Source of the DNA: Muribaculaceae bacterium
GTDB lineage: Bacteria > Bacteroidota > Bacteroidia > Bacteroidales > Muribaculaceae
DNA: 64,000 nt
Direction of reading: 5' to 3'
NCBI GenBank assembly: GCA_017405965.1
Contig: JAFQZK010000003.1
Span: 1-64,000 of the forward strand
Part shown: positions 1 through 8,206 of the stretch, in pieces
How positions within the stretch are numbered: position 1 is the first letter of the stretch
Layout: every line of letters starts with the position of its first letter
Notes under the pieces: model-generated
What the model was told of the DNA's origin: nothing
Databases searched by the model: none
The model's input: only the letters and a program-made list of their open reading frames with translations
Made by a program: the position numbers and the translations under genes

Positions 1-1132
1 CATGAAGAATTTTTTCGTCCTTAAATTCATTGCGCCTGCTCACGGTATAGTTATGAATGTTAGACAATGTCTCTTTTGACTTGGCTTCGGTCTCCCTATT
101 CATAATAGCATAATTGTTCTGGTAGTTACTGATGGCATTTTTCAATGGCTTTTGCTTCACTTCGTTGGTCAACATTCGTCCACCAACAGCACCGCCAATA
201 CCACCAATGATGCCACCAACAAGTGTTCCTATCGGGCCAAATAGACTGCCAGCAAGAGCCCCTGCCTTTGCGCCAGCCATGCCACCGACTCCAGATCCAG
301 CTGCATCAAGTCCTATATTCTTTAATGAAGAGAGTGCATCTGTCTTATCCTTAGCGAGCAATTGGAATTCTCTAAAAGAAGATAATGCAACCGTCACAAC
401 AGGAATATGCCCAGAGAAGTCAAAGTCGGTGATGTCAGTAAGGCTATCTATGTCTATAGAATTAGCAAGGCTGTCCTTCATGCTAGTAAGAGAAGAAGAG
501 AGATCAGACATTCCATCATGAATGCCCGACATTTCACCTATCATTGCCTTTCCTGGTTGAGTTATCAGGCTCATATAATTATGATGAGAAAGAGCGGTAG
601 CTAAAGAATGCGGATTAATATGTTGTAATGACTTTCCTATCATCCCCATCACTTCTCCCATATCAGCAGGGATGTATGCTCCATCTTTTATTGCGGCAAT
701 CGCGCTATGAGCCGCATCTCCCAATTGTTGAGGAAACATTTCAGCAAAAGAGAATAGAATATTGCCTGTATCAGATACTGGAAGCAAACCTAAAACAAGT
801 TGCTCTGTGCCAGATATGCTTTCAGAATACTTCTCTGAAAACTTACTTATCTTGTTGAGTGATGATTGGGTTGTATCTTGACTGGAAAGCGATTCTGGAA
901 TTGGAATGTCTAATTTTTCTACGTTTCTTCTAGTCTGTCGTAGCGTATCCTTAAGTCTTTCCACGCGGTTTATCTCTTCTTCTAATGGCACCACGTCAAC
1001 GCTGCTAGAATCATTACTAGCCATCTCCATGCTAGAAATGGTCTTATCATACTTTTTCTTGGACGAAAAGACATACGCCCCAGTGCCTATTGACACCGTA
1101 ATGAGCACAATTGAGGTTATTAGTAAAAACAT
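1..1132 (-). CDS. Membrane-anchored glycine-zipper protein, 3' end outside window
   Basis: This is an open frame of 377 codons on the minus strand, from an ATG at 1132 (in-frame TAA six codons upstream) past the left edge. The first 20 residues (MFLLITSIVLITVSIGTGAY) form a signal anchor or signal peptide and are followed by a charged, probably coiled-coil stretch. Around residues 280-320 lies a long glycine zipper (AGSGVGGMAGAKAGALAGSL, then GGIIGGIGGAVGG), the type of segment that inserts into or spans membranes. The function is not recognised. The next gene upstream, on the same strand 83 bases away, also carries a glycine zipper, so the two may be partners. Plus-strand frames over this stretch are shadows. 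Confidence 0.7.
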   Translation of the reverse strand, partial: MFLLITSIVLITVSIGTGAYVFSSKKKYDKTISSMEMASNDSSSVDVVPLEEEINRVERLKDTLRQTRRNVEKLDIPIPESLSSQDTTQSSLNKISKFSEKYSESISGTEQLVLGLLPVSDTGNILFSFAEMFPQQLGDAAHSAIAAIKDGAYIPADMGEVMGMIGKSLQHINPHSLATALSHHNYMSLITQPGKAMIGEMSGIHDGMSDLSSSLTSMKDSLANSIDIDSLTDITDFDFSGHIPVVTVALSSFREFQLLAKDKTDALSSLKNIGLDAAGSGVGGMAGAKAGALAGSLFGPIGTLVGGIIGGIGGAVGGRMLTNEVKQKPLKNAISNYQNNYAIMNRETEAKSKETLSNIHNYTVSRRNEFKDEKILH

Positions 1133-1215
1133 AGCATTATCTAATTAAATTATTTAACTATTTCAGTGTGATGCCTAATTAGCTGAACTGCGGAGAATTA
1201 ACACACTGTATCGCC

Positions 1216-2535
1216 TCATGGCTCAACACGTTCTAATTCTCTCATTCGGCCTGGAGATATGCCTAAAGCTGATGCAAAGCGGTCAAGTCGTCTTCGTGCC
1301 TTCTCGGTTATTTCACCCTCATCTGCATATTCACGATACATGTCGAGATACTCTTGCTCGTCTTCAGTGAGTTGAGGCGTTTTAAGCGAGGATTCCAATT
1401 CAGCAGCACGCTGTTCGCTGATACCGAGTGATTTACGTACTCTATCAAGCAATCGGCGCTCTCGGTCACTGATTTCGCCATCCTCCAGAAAATCCTTTAA
1501 TGCCTCAAGATACTCTTGCTCATCTTTGCCCTTCAATTCTGAGGCCGAATTGCTGATGCTTTGTTGAGAGGAATTGCTACTAATTGCAGCAGATTGGCTT
1601 GGCGTTTGACTATGGGGTGTTACTTCAATTCTGGAATTATCCTTACCTGGAGGACGCCAACCAGCAGTTATAATAAATATTGCAATATCTTGATATGTAT
1701 TGAATGAGAGGAGATCGCTATCGCTTATATTGATTTTACATTTCTTCTCCAATGCATTACGGTACATTTTTTTCTTCCCTTGTCCCATTTGAGCAAAGTT
1801 GCTATTAATGTTCCGATCTTTGGGGCCAAGCACCTCCCTTGCAGTATTCAACACAATAAATTCTGCGCTTGCAGAAAACGGCATATTCTTCTCCACATAA
1901 TCAGCAAGATCACCAAGTGTTTTGAACTGATCAACCATTTCGGGCGAGAATTCTATATGGTACTTGTTCTCGATTTGTTGAATAATCGCTTTTTTATCAT
2001 TCGGCCTGCAAATATTCCACAATGTTTTAAGGTCTAAATTAATCGAAGTGTTCAACTCATCAGTGACAACATTGATAACCATTGATTGGACATCATTAAG
2101 ATTTGTTGATGTAATTCTTTTGGGAGCAGTTGAGGCTGGACTGGATGAAGGTCGAGATCGTTTTGGGGAAGATTTAGATGACCTATGTGCTACATTTTGA
2201 TCACTAGTCCATTTTTTGCCGCATTTAGGGCATACATATTCATATTCTAAATTAGCAAATTCATCCTCAATATAGTCACCAGCCTTATCAATACTTTCGT
2301 TGACTTTTTGATTAAACATTGCAGAACCAATGAAACCAGCAGCTGCTCCTAATACAGTGCCTATGCCAGGAAGAATTGCCGTCCCGATAGCAGCACCTGT
2401 CGTTGTACCTCCTACACTGGTTGCGCCATGAACTAATGATTTCGCACCTTGTCGAGCCACTTTATTACTGTAACTCTTTATTTTTTTCCCTTCAACATAA
2501 TTCCCGCAATTGGGACACCGCATTGTCTTACTCAT
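1216..2535 (-). CDS. Split zinc-ribbon/glycine-zipper protein with helical repeats
   Basis: The protein has about 439 residues from MSKTMRCPNCGNY. An upstream in-frame extension to 2676 lies inside the structured leader and is unlikely to be translated. A CPNCG knuckle at the N-terminus and a CPKCGKKW knuckle about 95 residues later would form one zinc ribbon interrupted by a glycine zipper (TTTGAAIGTAILPGIGTVLG). Two ACP-like helical segments follow (one contains FKTLGDLADYVEKN). The C-terminus has two copies of an EQEYLxxxxxxxxDGEIxxxxRRxLDR unit resembling TerB-like or EF-hand-like helical repeats. Zinc binding and membrane insertion are inferred from motifs; the biological role is unknown. 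It shares orientation with the glycine-zipper gene downstream. Confidence 0.72.
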   Translation of the reverse strand: MSKTMRCPNCGNYVEGKKIKSYSNKVARQGAKSLVHGATSVGGTTTGAAIGTAILPGIGTVLGAAAGFIGSAMFNQKVNESIDKAGDYIEDEFANLEYEYVCPKCGKKWTSDQNVAHRSSKSSPKRSRPSSSPASTAPKRITSTNLNDVQSMVINVVTDELNTSINLDLKTLWNICRPNDKKAIIQQIENKYHIEFSPEMVDQFKTLGDLADYVEKNMPFSASAEFIVLNTAREVLGPKDRNINSNFAQMGQGKKKMYRNALEKKCKINISDSDLLSFNTYQDIAIFIITAGWRPPGKDNSRIEVTPHSQTPSQSAAISSNSSQQSISNSASELKGKDEQEYLEALKDFLEDGEISDRERRLLDRVRKSLGISEQRAAELESSLKTPQLTEDEQEYLDMYREYADEGEITEKARRRLDRFASALGISPGRMRELERVEP

Positions 2536-2860
2536 TGTTTGTTTTAAGGTTTTATGTTGCCACTGGCTCCCCAGGGTGGCGGGTTTGCACATTAGTTCTT
2601 TTGTGGGCATAAAAAAGAAGCGCGGGAGTCTGTACTTGATACTCGTCCCACGTTCTGAGGCTCTAGCATTGCCCATTGAGGTTGAACGTGCAACGCAGAA
2701 GCCTACGCCGAATATGCTTCAATGCCTCGCCGTGCACACGACGATGGCAAATATACATATCCCACATAGGACATCTACCGTTGCTTCATCCCTGACCTCA
2801 ATATTGAATTTGCTAGATTCCAGAACGTCAAGAACAAAGCGCTAAGTAAACGCCTTTCTT
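2536..2860 (-). ncRNA. Structured leader RNA candidate, copy 1
   Basis: About 320 bases directly upstream of the zinc-ribbon gene share ordered conserved blocks with 62926-63240, upstream of the cytolysin-like gene. Read on the minus strand these are GCGTTT, GCGCTTTGT, GAC, TGGAATCtAGCAAATT, TCGTGTG, then a 19-base identical block (2615-2633 on plus: AAGAAGCGCGGGAGTCTGT), a hairpin (2559-2580) and ACCTTAAAA before the start codon. The hairpin loop GGAG can pair with CTCC of the 19-base block, as in copy 2. Stem sequences differ while pairing is kept, which suggests RNA rather than protein or promoter conservation. It could be a cis-regulatory leader or an independent RNA. Confidence 0.6.
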
Positions 2861-3071
2861 TATGTCATGTGTTCCCTGCCATACACCCACCCCCTGGAGT
2901 GGACTTCTGCCAAAGAACAACCGCAAATATAATCATTATTTCACTATCTCGTTACATTTAATAGCAATTTTTTACTCAAAAATGGAGAAAAACACGATTT
3001 TGTTAATGTTTCAAACAAGCCAATATTCATTCATCTTGTTTCTTACTTGCTGATTTCCAAAATGGCTAAAA
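2861..3071. other. Intergenic, no gene recognised
   Basis: This AT-rich stretch lies between the leader RNA candidate and the terminator of the YubB-like gene. The short plus-strand frame at 2862-3053 has no recognisable features and is not called. A promoter for copy 1 of the leader should lie here on the minus strand, but no clean TAnnTTTG box was identified. Confidence 0.4.
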
Positions 3072-3095
3072 GAAAAACGGCTTTGCCGTCTTTCT
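3072..3095 (-). terminator. Rho-independent terminator after YubB-like gene
   Basis: On the minus strand, GACGGC-AAA-GCCGTT is followed by a run of T. It lies about 15 bases after the stop codon of the gene ending at 3107. Confidence 0.65.
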
Positions 3096-3106
3096 ATTTT
3101 TAGTCC

Positions 3107-3652
3107 TCACACCACTTGGATCTCGTGGAGGGCCCAATCGTCGTGGTCTTCGATTGCGGTTTCCAGTTGTTCTCTCGTGGTGATGGAATGGTTCAATTGG
3201 GTGGAAGCTGCTTGCATGACTTCTTCGATTGTCTTGTAGTAGTCTCTGTCGCAATCAGTTTGAAGGATGTATCTGGCGGGGAAATAGTTGCCGGTCCAAT
3301 CGTTGGTCTGGTAGATTCCCATGCCGTCCTCCTCGCAGCTGTAGTACACTTTCAGGCCGGGGATCTTTTTTTCGATTAGTTGGAAAATCTCGGTCAGTGG
3401 TCCCCAGGCCGTCTCATCGTCCCAAGCGAGTACAGTGTCTTCAACATACAGGAATGTCCATGAGCCCCGGCAATAGATCTTATGCCAATCTTCACCGAGT
3501 ATATGGACCAGGTTGCCGTACCATGTCGAGCCGAAGCCATTCTCAAGTAACGGCTTCTTCATCTCCTCCAGGTTTTTCATCATGTGGTAAAGTTTTCTCA
3601 CTTTATCCTTTGGGCCTTCCACTCTGACCCCTGAATAACACCAGTTAGGCAT
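3107..3652 (-). CDS. YubB/Api92-like ferredoxin-fold protein
   Basis: The 181-residue protein begins MPNWCYSGVRVEGP, the hallmark N-terminus of the YubB/Api92-like (DUF1281-type) family found on plasmids, phages and conjugative elements. Other family-like features are the aromatic-rich middle (WGNLVHILGEDW-type segment) and a central WGP motif. Molecular function in the family is unknown. It is the last gene of a minus-strand run with the 73-residue protein and the serine recombinase, and a terminator follows it. Confidence 0.7.
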   Translation of the reverse strand: MPNWCYSGVRVEGPKDKVRKLYHMMKNLEEMKKPLLENGFGSTWYGNLVHILGEDWHKIYCRGSWTFLYVEDTVLAWDDETAWGPLTEIFQLIEKKIPGLKVYYSCEEDGMGIYQTNDWTGNYFPARYILQTDCDRDYYKTIEEVMQAASTQLNHSITTREQLETAIEDHDDWALHEIQVV

Positions 3653-3655
3653 AGC

Positions 3656-3877
3656 TCAATAGGTTTTAGTTTGGTTAATAACTCGGATGTGATGGGCGTT
3701 TGGATATTTCTTCCTCGCCTTGTAGTGAATGTATATCCTGCTTCTGCTCATGCTCTCGATTGTGATTGTCTTGCCATCCACGTTGACCTCATAAGTGTAG
3801 ATTGTGGGTATGGGCATTTTGGTGGTAGTGTTTCCAGCCCACCATTCAATCAATAATTCTTTAATTGTCTTGATCAT
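3656..3877 (-). CDS. Small hypothetical protein
   Basis: This 73-residue basic protein has a predicted beta-strand core (IYTYEVNVDGKTITIESMSR) and no family I recognise. Its ATG overlaps the TGA of the upstream serine recombinase by four bases (ATGA), and the YubB-like gene starts four bases after its stop. It is therefore probably translationally coupled in one operon with both. Confidence 0.55.
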   Translation of the reverse strand: MIKTIKELLIEWWAGNTTTKMPIPTIYTYEVNVDGKTITIESMSRSRIYIHYKARKKYPNAHHIRVINQTKTY

Positions 3878-4521
3878 CTTACAAATTGGTTTTTAATGCG
3901 TTGTACTGTTGATATGGAGGAGCCGGTGAGTTTCGCTGTGTTTCTGATGGAGTAGCCTCGTTTCAGCAGCGATATGACCTCCTTGTACTCCTCACGTTTC
4001 TTGTCCTCGCTCTTGATGGTCCCGGTTTTGCGTCCGAGTTTACCACCGTTCCTCACATATTGGGCACGTCCTGAGTTGAGCCGGTATTGGATGTTGGCTC
4101 GCTCGATATTGCCCATCTCAGCTAATACGGTGATGAGAATGGACGCGATGGGATTGACGTCTCCATTGGGTTGAAGCGAGTAGATGCCAAGGTTCTGTAT
4201 ATAGACTGATACCTTAGCCTCATGCAGCCGTTCCAGGGATTTCAATACTTGCAGCGTCGATCTTCCCAGGCGGCTCAGTTCAGACAATAGCAGGAAATCG
4301 ACATGGTTCACGGTGCAATAGTCCAAACACTCGGTCAACACTTGTCTTTCTTCATTCTTCTTCGCCCCAGATATGTGCTCTTCGTAGATTCTCACGATTT
4401 CCATATCCTGGGCTTCGCTGAATTTTTGAAGGTCTGTGATTTGTCGCGATGTGTCCTGTCTGTCATTTTCAGAACTAACACGGGCATAGATCACGGCCCT
4501 CTTGGTTGGTTGTGTCGTCAT
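3874..4521 (-). CDS. Serine recombinase (resolvase/invertase family)
   Basis: This 215-residue small serine recombinase has the N-terminal catalytic motif YARVSS with nucleophile candidate Ser16, followed by DRQDTSRQ. The conserved LLLSELSRLGRS segment sits mid-domain, and helix E leads into a C-terminal helix-turn-helix (GYSIRNTAKLTGSSISTVQR). Length and layout fit Hin/resolvase-type enzymes rather than large serine integrases. The 100 bases upstream carry inverted and direct copies of a GAATACACCC-like sequence that could be its binding site. It probably inverts or resolves DNA within the mobile element. Tight coupling to the next gene suggests an operon. Confidence 0.85.
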   Translation of the reverse strand: MTTQPTKRAVIYARVSSENDRQDTSRQITDLQKFSEAQDMEIVRIYEEHISGAKKNEERQVLTECLDYCTVNHVDFLLLSELSRLGRSTLQVLKSLERLHEAKVSVYIQNLGIYSLQPNGDVNPIASILITVLAEMGNIERANIQYRLNSGRAQYVRNGGKLGRKTGTIKSEDKKREEYKEVISLLKRGYSIRNTAKLTGSSISTVQRIKNQFVR

Positions 4522-4553
4522 ATAAATCTTTGATAAAAATGGTTACACAAAAA

Positions 4554-4611
4554 GGGTGTATTCATTGGCCCTTGCAGACTTTTTTGAATACACCCATTAT
4601 TTGAATACACT
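4554..4611. repeat. Inverted/direct repeats upstream of serine recombinase
   Basis: GGGTGTATTC (4554-4563) is perfectly inverted at 4586-4595 (GAATACACCC), and a third copy, GAATACACT, follows in direct orientation at 4603-4611. The repeats lie just upstream of the recombinase start and could be recombination or autoregulatory binding sites. Confidence 0.6.
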
Positions 4612-4620
4612 CAGCCGGTC

Positions 4621-5013
4621 TCATTGGGTTGGTTGGCCGGTGTCGCTCTCACATAACTCGTTCTCTGTGATAATGCCGTATTCTTGAGAAATGCGTTCTT
4701 GATAATTCTCACATTTCTCTATTTCACTATCCAGAATAGAAATCAGGTTGTCAACGAAGATGTGTTCTATCGTTTTCAAAGTTTTGCCCTCTTCAGAAAT
4801 GAGCGTTACTTCAAAAAGATCTTCTCCTTCGTTCAACACCACTTGGACATAGCCGGTGTGAATGAATCCTTGTACATGGAATTTCACACCAACTTCAACG
4901 ATTGTAATGCTTGCCGGATTGATTCCCCAGCTCATTACTACAAAGGGATTGGTTCTGAAGATGCTGAGGATATAACCAGCTATCTCTCTGCTATATTCTT
5001 CGTCCATAATCAT
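4621..5013 (-). CDS. Hypothetical protein, acidic
   Basis: This is an acidic protein of 130 residues (129 if it starts at the second Met) with alternating strands in the middle and a charged C-terminal helix (LISILDSEIEKCENYQER). No family is recognised. The start overlaps the stop of the gene upstream by four bases, so the two are likely co-translated. They belong to the cluster of small orphan genes typical of mobile elements. Confidence 0.5.
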   Translation of the reverse strand: MIMDEEYSREIAGYILSIFRTNPFVVMSWGINPASITIVEVGVKFHVQGFIHTGYVQVVLNEGEDLFEVTLISEEGKTLKTIEHIFVDNLISILDSEIEKCENYQERISQEYGIITENELCESDTGQPTQ

Positions 5014-5213
5014 TTCCTCCTCTTGTTTTTGTTGATTTCACTGATGAGCCTTCGGTTGAGAGCATTGAGTGCCTTATACAACCGTTCATAGCTCTTTTCA
5101 TACTTAGTACCTTGGAGTCTCAGTCCGGCACTCACGAGATCATTACCGGCATTGTAGATATCCTTTTGAGCCAGTCGTAATTCTCTCATTCGATCTTCTT
5201 CTGTAAAAATCAT
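5010..5213 (-). CDS. Small basic helical protein
   Basis: The 67-residue, mostly helical protein (MIFTEEDRMRELRLAQKDIY) ends in a basic tail (INKNKRRK). No family is recognised. Its stop overlaps the next start (ATGA), and the upstream gene ends six bases before its ATG, giving a three-gene operon of small proteins. Confidence 0.5.
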   Translation of the reverse strand: MIFTEEDRMRELRLAQKDIYNAGNDLVSAGLRLQGTKYEKSYERLYKALNALNRRLISEINKNKRRK

Positions 5214-5219
5214 AGTCGT

Positions 5220-5450
5220 TTAGTTTAAGTAAGTGTTGTTTACTACTGTCTTGTAAAAACTTCCGGGGGCAGGGATTCGTACTTTCGTAAAAACCATTTG
5301 CCACCATTCGCTTCTTAGGTTGGGTTTCTCGTTCATCAGCATCTCAACGATTGCAGGATGAATGGGGAAACAGTACTGGAGTGCCCTTTTCTTACTTCCG
5401 TCGCTAAGGGAATTCCAATACTTCAATGTCATTTTCTTTGTCTTTGCCAT
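5220..5450 (-). CDS. Small hypothetical protein
   Basis: The 76-residue basic protein starts MAKTKKMTLKYWNSLSDGSK and resembles short phage or conjugative-element proteins with a W-rich helical fold, but no family can be named. It heads the small operon running to 4621 and lies downstream of the terminator after the peptidase gene. Confidence 0.5.
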   Translation of the reverse strand: MAKTKKMTLKYWNSLSDGSKKRALQYCFPIHPAIVEMLMNEKPNLRSEWWQMVFTKVRIPAPGSFYKTVVNNTYLN

Positions 5451-5465
5451 TGTTGTTGGTGTTTA

Positions 5466-5508
5466 ATGAAGAAGGCCCCCACATGTTGAGTTTTGTGAGA
5501 GCCTTCAT
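5466..5508 (-). terminator. Terminator hairpin after peptidase gene
   Basis: On the minus strand, GAAGGCTCTCAC and GTGGGGGCCTTC pair around a short loop a few bases after the stop at 5513 and are followed by TTCATT. The same style of hairpin follows the DUF3871 gene. Confidence 0.55.
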
Positions 5509-5512
5509 TCGG

Positions 5513-6490
5513 TTAATAATGTTTGTAATACTCAGTTTCTTCTTTACCCCAAAAATCTAGATCTGCTTTCACCATATCATAAGTGGATTTAAGCTCTGTC
5601 CTGTCAAGTCTGGGATTGTGTTGTTGGTAAGCTGCTTCGATTTCACCAAAACTTAAATCTGGATACGTCTGAAGCAACTCATACAGTTCATCGTAGTATT
5701 CGTAAAAGTAATCGTCGAACCCATAGAATCCACCCATCTTGTAATCATACTCATGCGGATAGGTTTCGGTACAGTTCTCGATGATATTCTCAACGAATGA
5801 TAAGCAATTAAGAAGGTCTCGTTTTTCCACAAATTCATGATCTGTGTGGGGGTCGTAATACCCACAACTCATATTCACGGCACTAACTTGAAGACCATTC
5901 TCCTTCAAGGTCAGCACATCGGTCATCATTCCTTCCTCTAGATGATAACCGAAAGCTTCATATCCGGTAGCCTCGATAAATTCTTTAGAGCTTATTTCAG
6001 TTGAGCAGATGGAAGTGATAAGGTCATTACTTCCTCTACGATCACACTGAATCACAAACCTTACGTTATTGAAGAAATCCATGTCAGCCTTAGAACTTCC
6101 AATACAACCGACTTCTTCACTAACGAAAAGTGAAACTTTAATGTTCTCGTATTTCATCAGACACTTCAGACAAATCCAGACTCCATTTTTGTCATCGGCT
6201 CCAAGTCCTTCAAGCCGTTTATTCTTGGGACTATAGCCGAAAATGATGTCCTTGGTCTCGATAGCCTGAAAATCTCGTGAATGAATGCTTTGTACTTGAT
6301 CTATGTGAGCGACCAAGCACGGGTAGGTATCAGAAACACCCTTCGTCACATAGATGTTTCCAATTTCTTTGTCAATATCAACTTTCGCTCCCGGTACATT
6401 GTTTCTAAGCCACCAGAGCAGAAACTTGATCATCTTTTGTTCCTTTCCACTCTTGCTGTGAATGGAATAGAGTTTCTTAAGCAGTTTCAT
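5513..6490 (-). CDS. M20/M42-like zinc metallopeptidase
   Basis: This 325-residue protein has the metal-site pattern of di-zinc aminopeptidases and tripeptidases: AHIDQV (His62, Asp64), GADDKNG (Asp99), SEEVGCIGS (Glu125/126), CDRRG (Asp150) and HTDHEF (His218). It lacks a signal peptide and is expected to be cytoplasmic, hydrolysing peptides. The roughly 70-residue acidic, tyrosine-rich C-terminal tail is not part of the usual family. An exopeptidase on a mobile element is unusual and may be cargo. It is five bases downstream of the 527-residue gene, so probably co-transcribed with it. Confidence 0.75.
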   Translation of the reverse strand: MKLLKKLYSIHSKSGKEQKMIKFLLWWLRNNVPGAKVDIDKEIGNIYVTKGVSDTYPCLVAHIDQVQSIHSRDFQAIETKDIIFGYSPKNKRLEGLGADDKNGVWICLKCLMKYENIKVSLFVSEEVGCIGSSKADMDFFNNVRFVIQCDRRGSNDLITSICSTEISSKEFIEATGYEAFGYHLEEGMMTDVLTLKENGLQVSAVNMSCGYYDPHTDHEFVEKRDLLNCLSFVENIIENCTETYPHEYDYKMGGFYGFDDYFYEYYDELYELLQTYPDLSFGEIEAAYQQHNPRLDRTELKSTYDMVKADLDFWGKEETEYYKHY

Positions 6491-6495
6491 AATGT

Positions 6496-8079
6496 CTAAG
6501 CTCCAATAAGAGCCTCCTCCTCGACTTCTACAAGGGGCAGCTCAGTTTGTTCATTAATCTCGTCGTAAAGTTGGTCGCCTATACGGAACAGAATTTGACA
6601 GTTCACATAGACGTCAATCATGTCGATGCATACATTTTGAGGCTCGTAGATATTGAGTTCTGGGTTCCAAGCATTATAGGTAGTGAGATCCTCAGCGTTT
6701 TCATAATATTTTGAATCCAATGCTGAATAGAACCAGTTGTCCTTCTTATATTGGAGTTCGGCAGCATCTTTACACTTCTGGCAGCAATAATATTCGCCGG
6801 TCAACTCTGATTTAAACAGTTCGTCAGCATAATACTCCGGCGAAAGCATAGTACCTCCACACTCGGGACATTCATCAAGATCATCCTCGTGGTAGTAATT
6901 ATCCGACCAATACGTAAATTCACTTAAGTCGTCGCTGTCACAGGTAATAGAGCTATTATGATAGATCACATCCGTCACCTCATATGCGTCCCGATCGTGA
7001 AACTCGTCGTAAAACATCTCCTCGTCATCGTCCTCAAGTTGTCCGTTAGTGGTATCGAGATTGTATGAATAATCTGAATCCGTATAGTTATAGGCCACAT
7101 TACAGTCCAGATTATAGTACTTGAAACTATCCTGGTAACTGAGCTTATCTTCCCAGTCCAGATTACATTCGATACGAAACTTCTTATGTGAAAGTGAGTT
7201 TCCATCGACATCGACAAATGCTCGGCTGGAACCACAATCGGCCCCAACTTGCTTGTAACCATCAATTTCTCCAGCTTTAATCAACGAATCGACCAAAGCA
7301 CGTTTAAGGATGTCGCTCTGGTCCTTTGCATACTGACGTTCTGCTAATCTCCATAATTTTTCCTCTTCATCGAAAACTTCAGTGAAGATAATGCAACGGG
7401 CCAAAATGATACCGTCTTCATCTACGAGTCTAGCAGCTTTAGCCTTCACACTGTCTCGATAGAATGTATGAAAACCTCGGTCAATCATGCAGCTATTAAA
7501 ACCGCTCGAACATGCTTCACCACTGTAAATCTCAGCAAAGTCATGATCCACAATCAAAGTGAAATTGGGTAAGGTACCAGCAATGTAAACCTGCCAGTCT
7601 TGACTAAACTCCTCACATAACCAAGTCTTTACCTGCTGTGGAAGTGCTTGTCCAATGTTAGTTTCGTCGATGAGTTTGCTGTAAAAACGTCCAGCTCTCA
7701 TCTTGAAAACACCAGAATTATTCGAGTGATTGATATATCTCACAAATCCTATGCTCCCATCTTCAGGAATACCCCGATAGGAGTCCGTTTCGTAGATGTC
7801 CGAATGATAGATAACGCCATTAAGGTCCAGAGCGTTCTCCAGGCCCTGATGAACCCCGGCGTCTGAAATCATCTTCGTCAGCTTGGTTTTTAACTCGGCC
7901 ATACTCTTAATAGCGAGCAATGACCAATCTCCACGTTCTCTGCAATAAGCCCATACACTCGGTGATTTGAGTAGGGCCAGCAAAATTTTGTTTCTACGGC
8001 TTTTTACTTCACCATGCTCTTGAATCCCGAATAGTTCTTGGAATTCCTGAGCGTTCTTAAATGATTGAATCTTGTTCAT
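6496..8079 (-). CDS. Mobile-element protein with zinc-finger-like C-terminus
   Basis: The 527-residue protein has a basic helical N-terminus, a central region containing CMIDRGFHTFYRDSVKAK and ILARCIIF, an acidic tyrosine-rich linker, and a C-terminal cysteine cluster (CPECGG about 30 residues before CCQKC) that should bind zinc. Proteins of this general type occur in Bacteroidota phages and conjugative elements without assigned function. It precedes the peptidase gene by five bases. No catalytic motif was seen. Confidence 0.6.
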   Translation of the reverse strand: MNKIQSFKNAQEFQELFGIQEHGEVKSRRNKILLALLKSPSVWAYCRERGDWSLLAIKSMAELKTKLTKMISDAGVHQGLENALDLNGVIYHSDIYETDSYRGIPEDGSIGFVRYINHSNNSGVFKMRAGRFYSKLIDETNIGQALPQQVKTWLCEEFSQDWQVYIAGTLPNFTLIVDHDFAEIYSGEACSSGFNSCMIDRGFHTFYRDSVKAKAARLVDEDGIILARCIIFTEVFDEEEKLWRLAERQYAKDQSDILKRALVDSLIKAGEIDGYKQVGADCGSSRAFVDVDGNSLSHKKFRIECNLDWEDKLSYQDSFKYYNLDCNVAYNYTDSDYSYNLDTTNGQLEDDDEEMFYDEFHDRDAYEVTDVIYHNSSITCDSDDLSEFTYWSDNYYHEDDLDECPECGGTMLSPEYYADELFKSELTGEYYCCQKCKDAAELQYKKDNWFYSALDSKYYENAEDLTTYNAWNPELNIYEPQNVCIDMIDVYVNCQILFRIGDQLYDEINEQTELPLVEVEEEALIGA

Positions 8080-8117
8080 TTTTCTTGTTCTTTAAATTGT
8101 TGTTTGATAAGTTGTTA

Positions 8118-8166
8118 AATGAAAAAAGGGGCCTCCACCGTTATCTTGGTGAAAGCCCCTTCTTCG
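8118..8166 (-). terminator. Rho-independent terminator after DUF3871 gene
   Basis: On the minus strand, GGGGCTTTCACC and GGTGGAGGCCCC form a stem followed by six T residues, about 40 bases after the stop of the gene at 8207. Confidence 0.75.
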
Positions 8167-8206
8167 GGAGCATGAGGTGTCGTTCCTCTATGCTTCAAAA
8201 AATGGT

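Noticed and set aside
132-1148. Four plus-strand open frames at the left end
   Set aside because: They are antisense shadows of the continuous minus-strand glycine-zipper gene, which has better composition and a signal anchor but no stop inside the window.
2536-2676. N-terminal extension of the zinc-ribbon protein
   Set aside because: It is in frame, but the DNA is explained by the conserved leader; the peptide is not protein-like and the start just before the zinc knuckle fits better.
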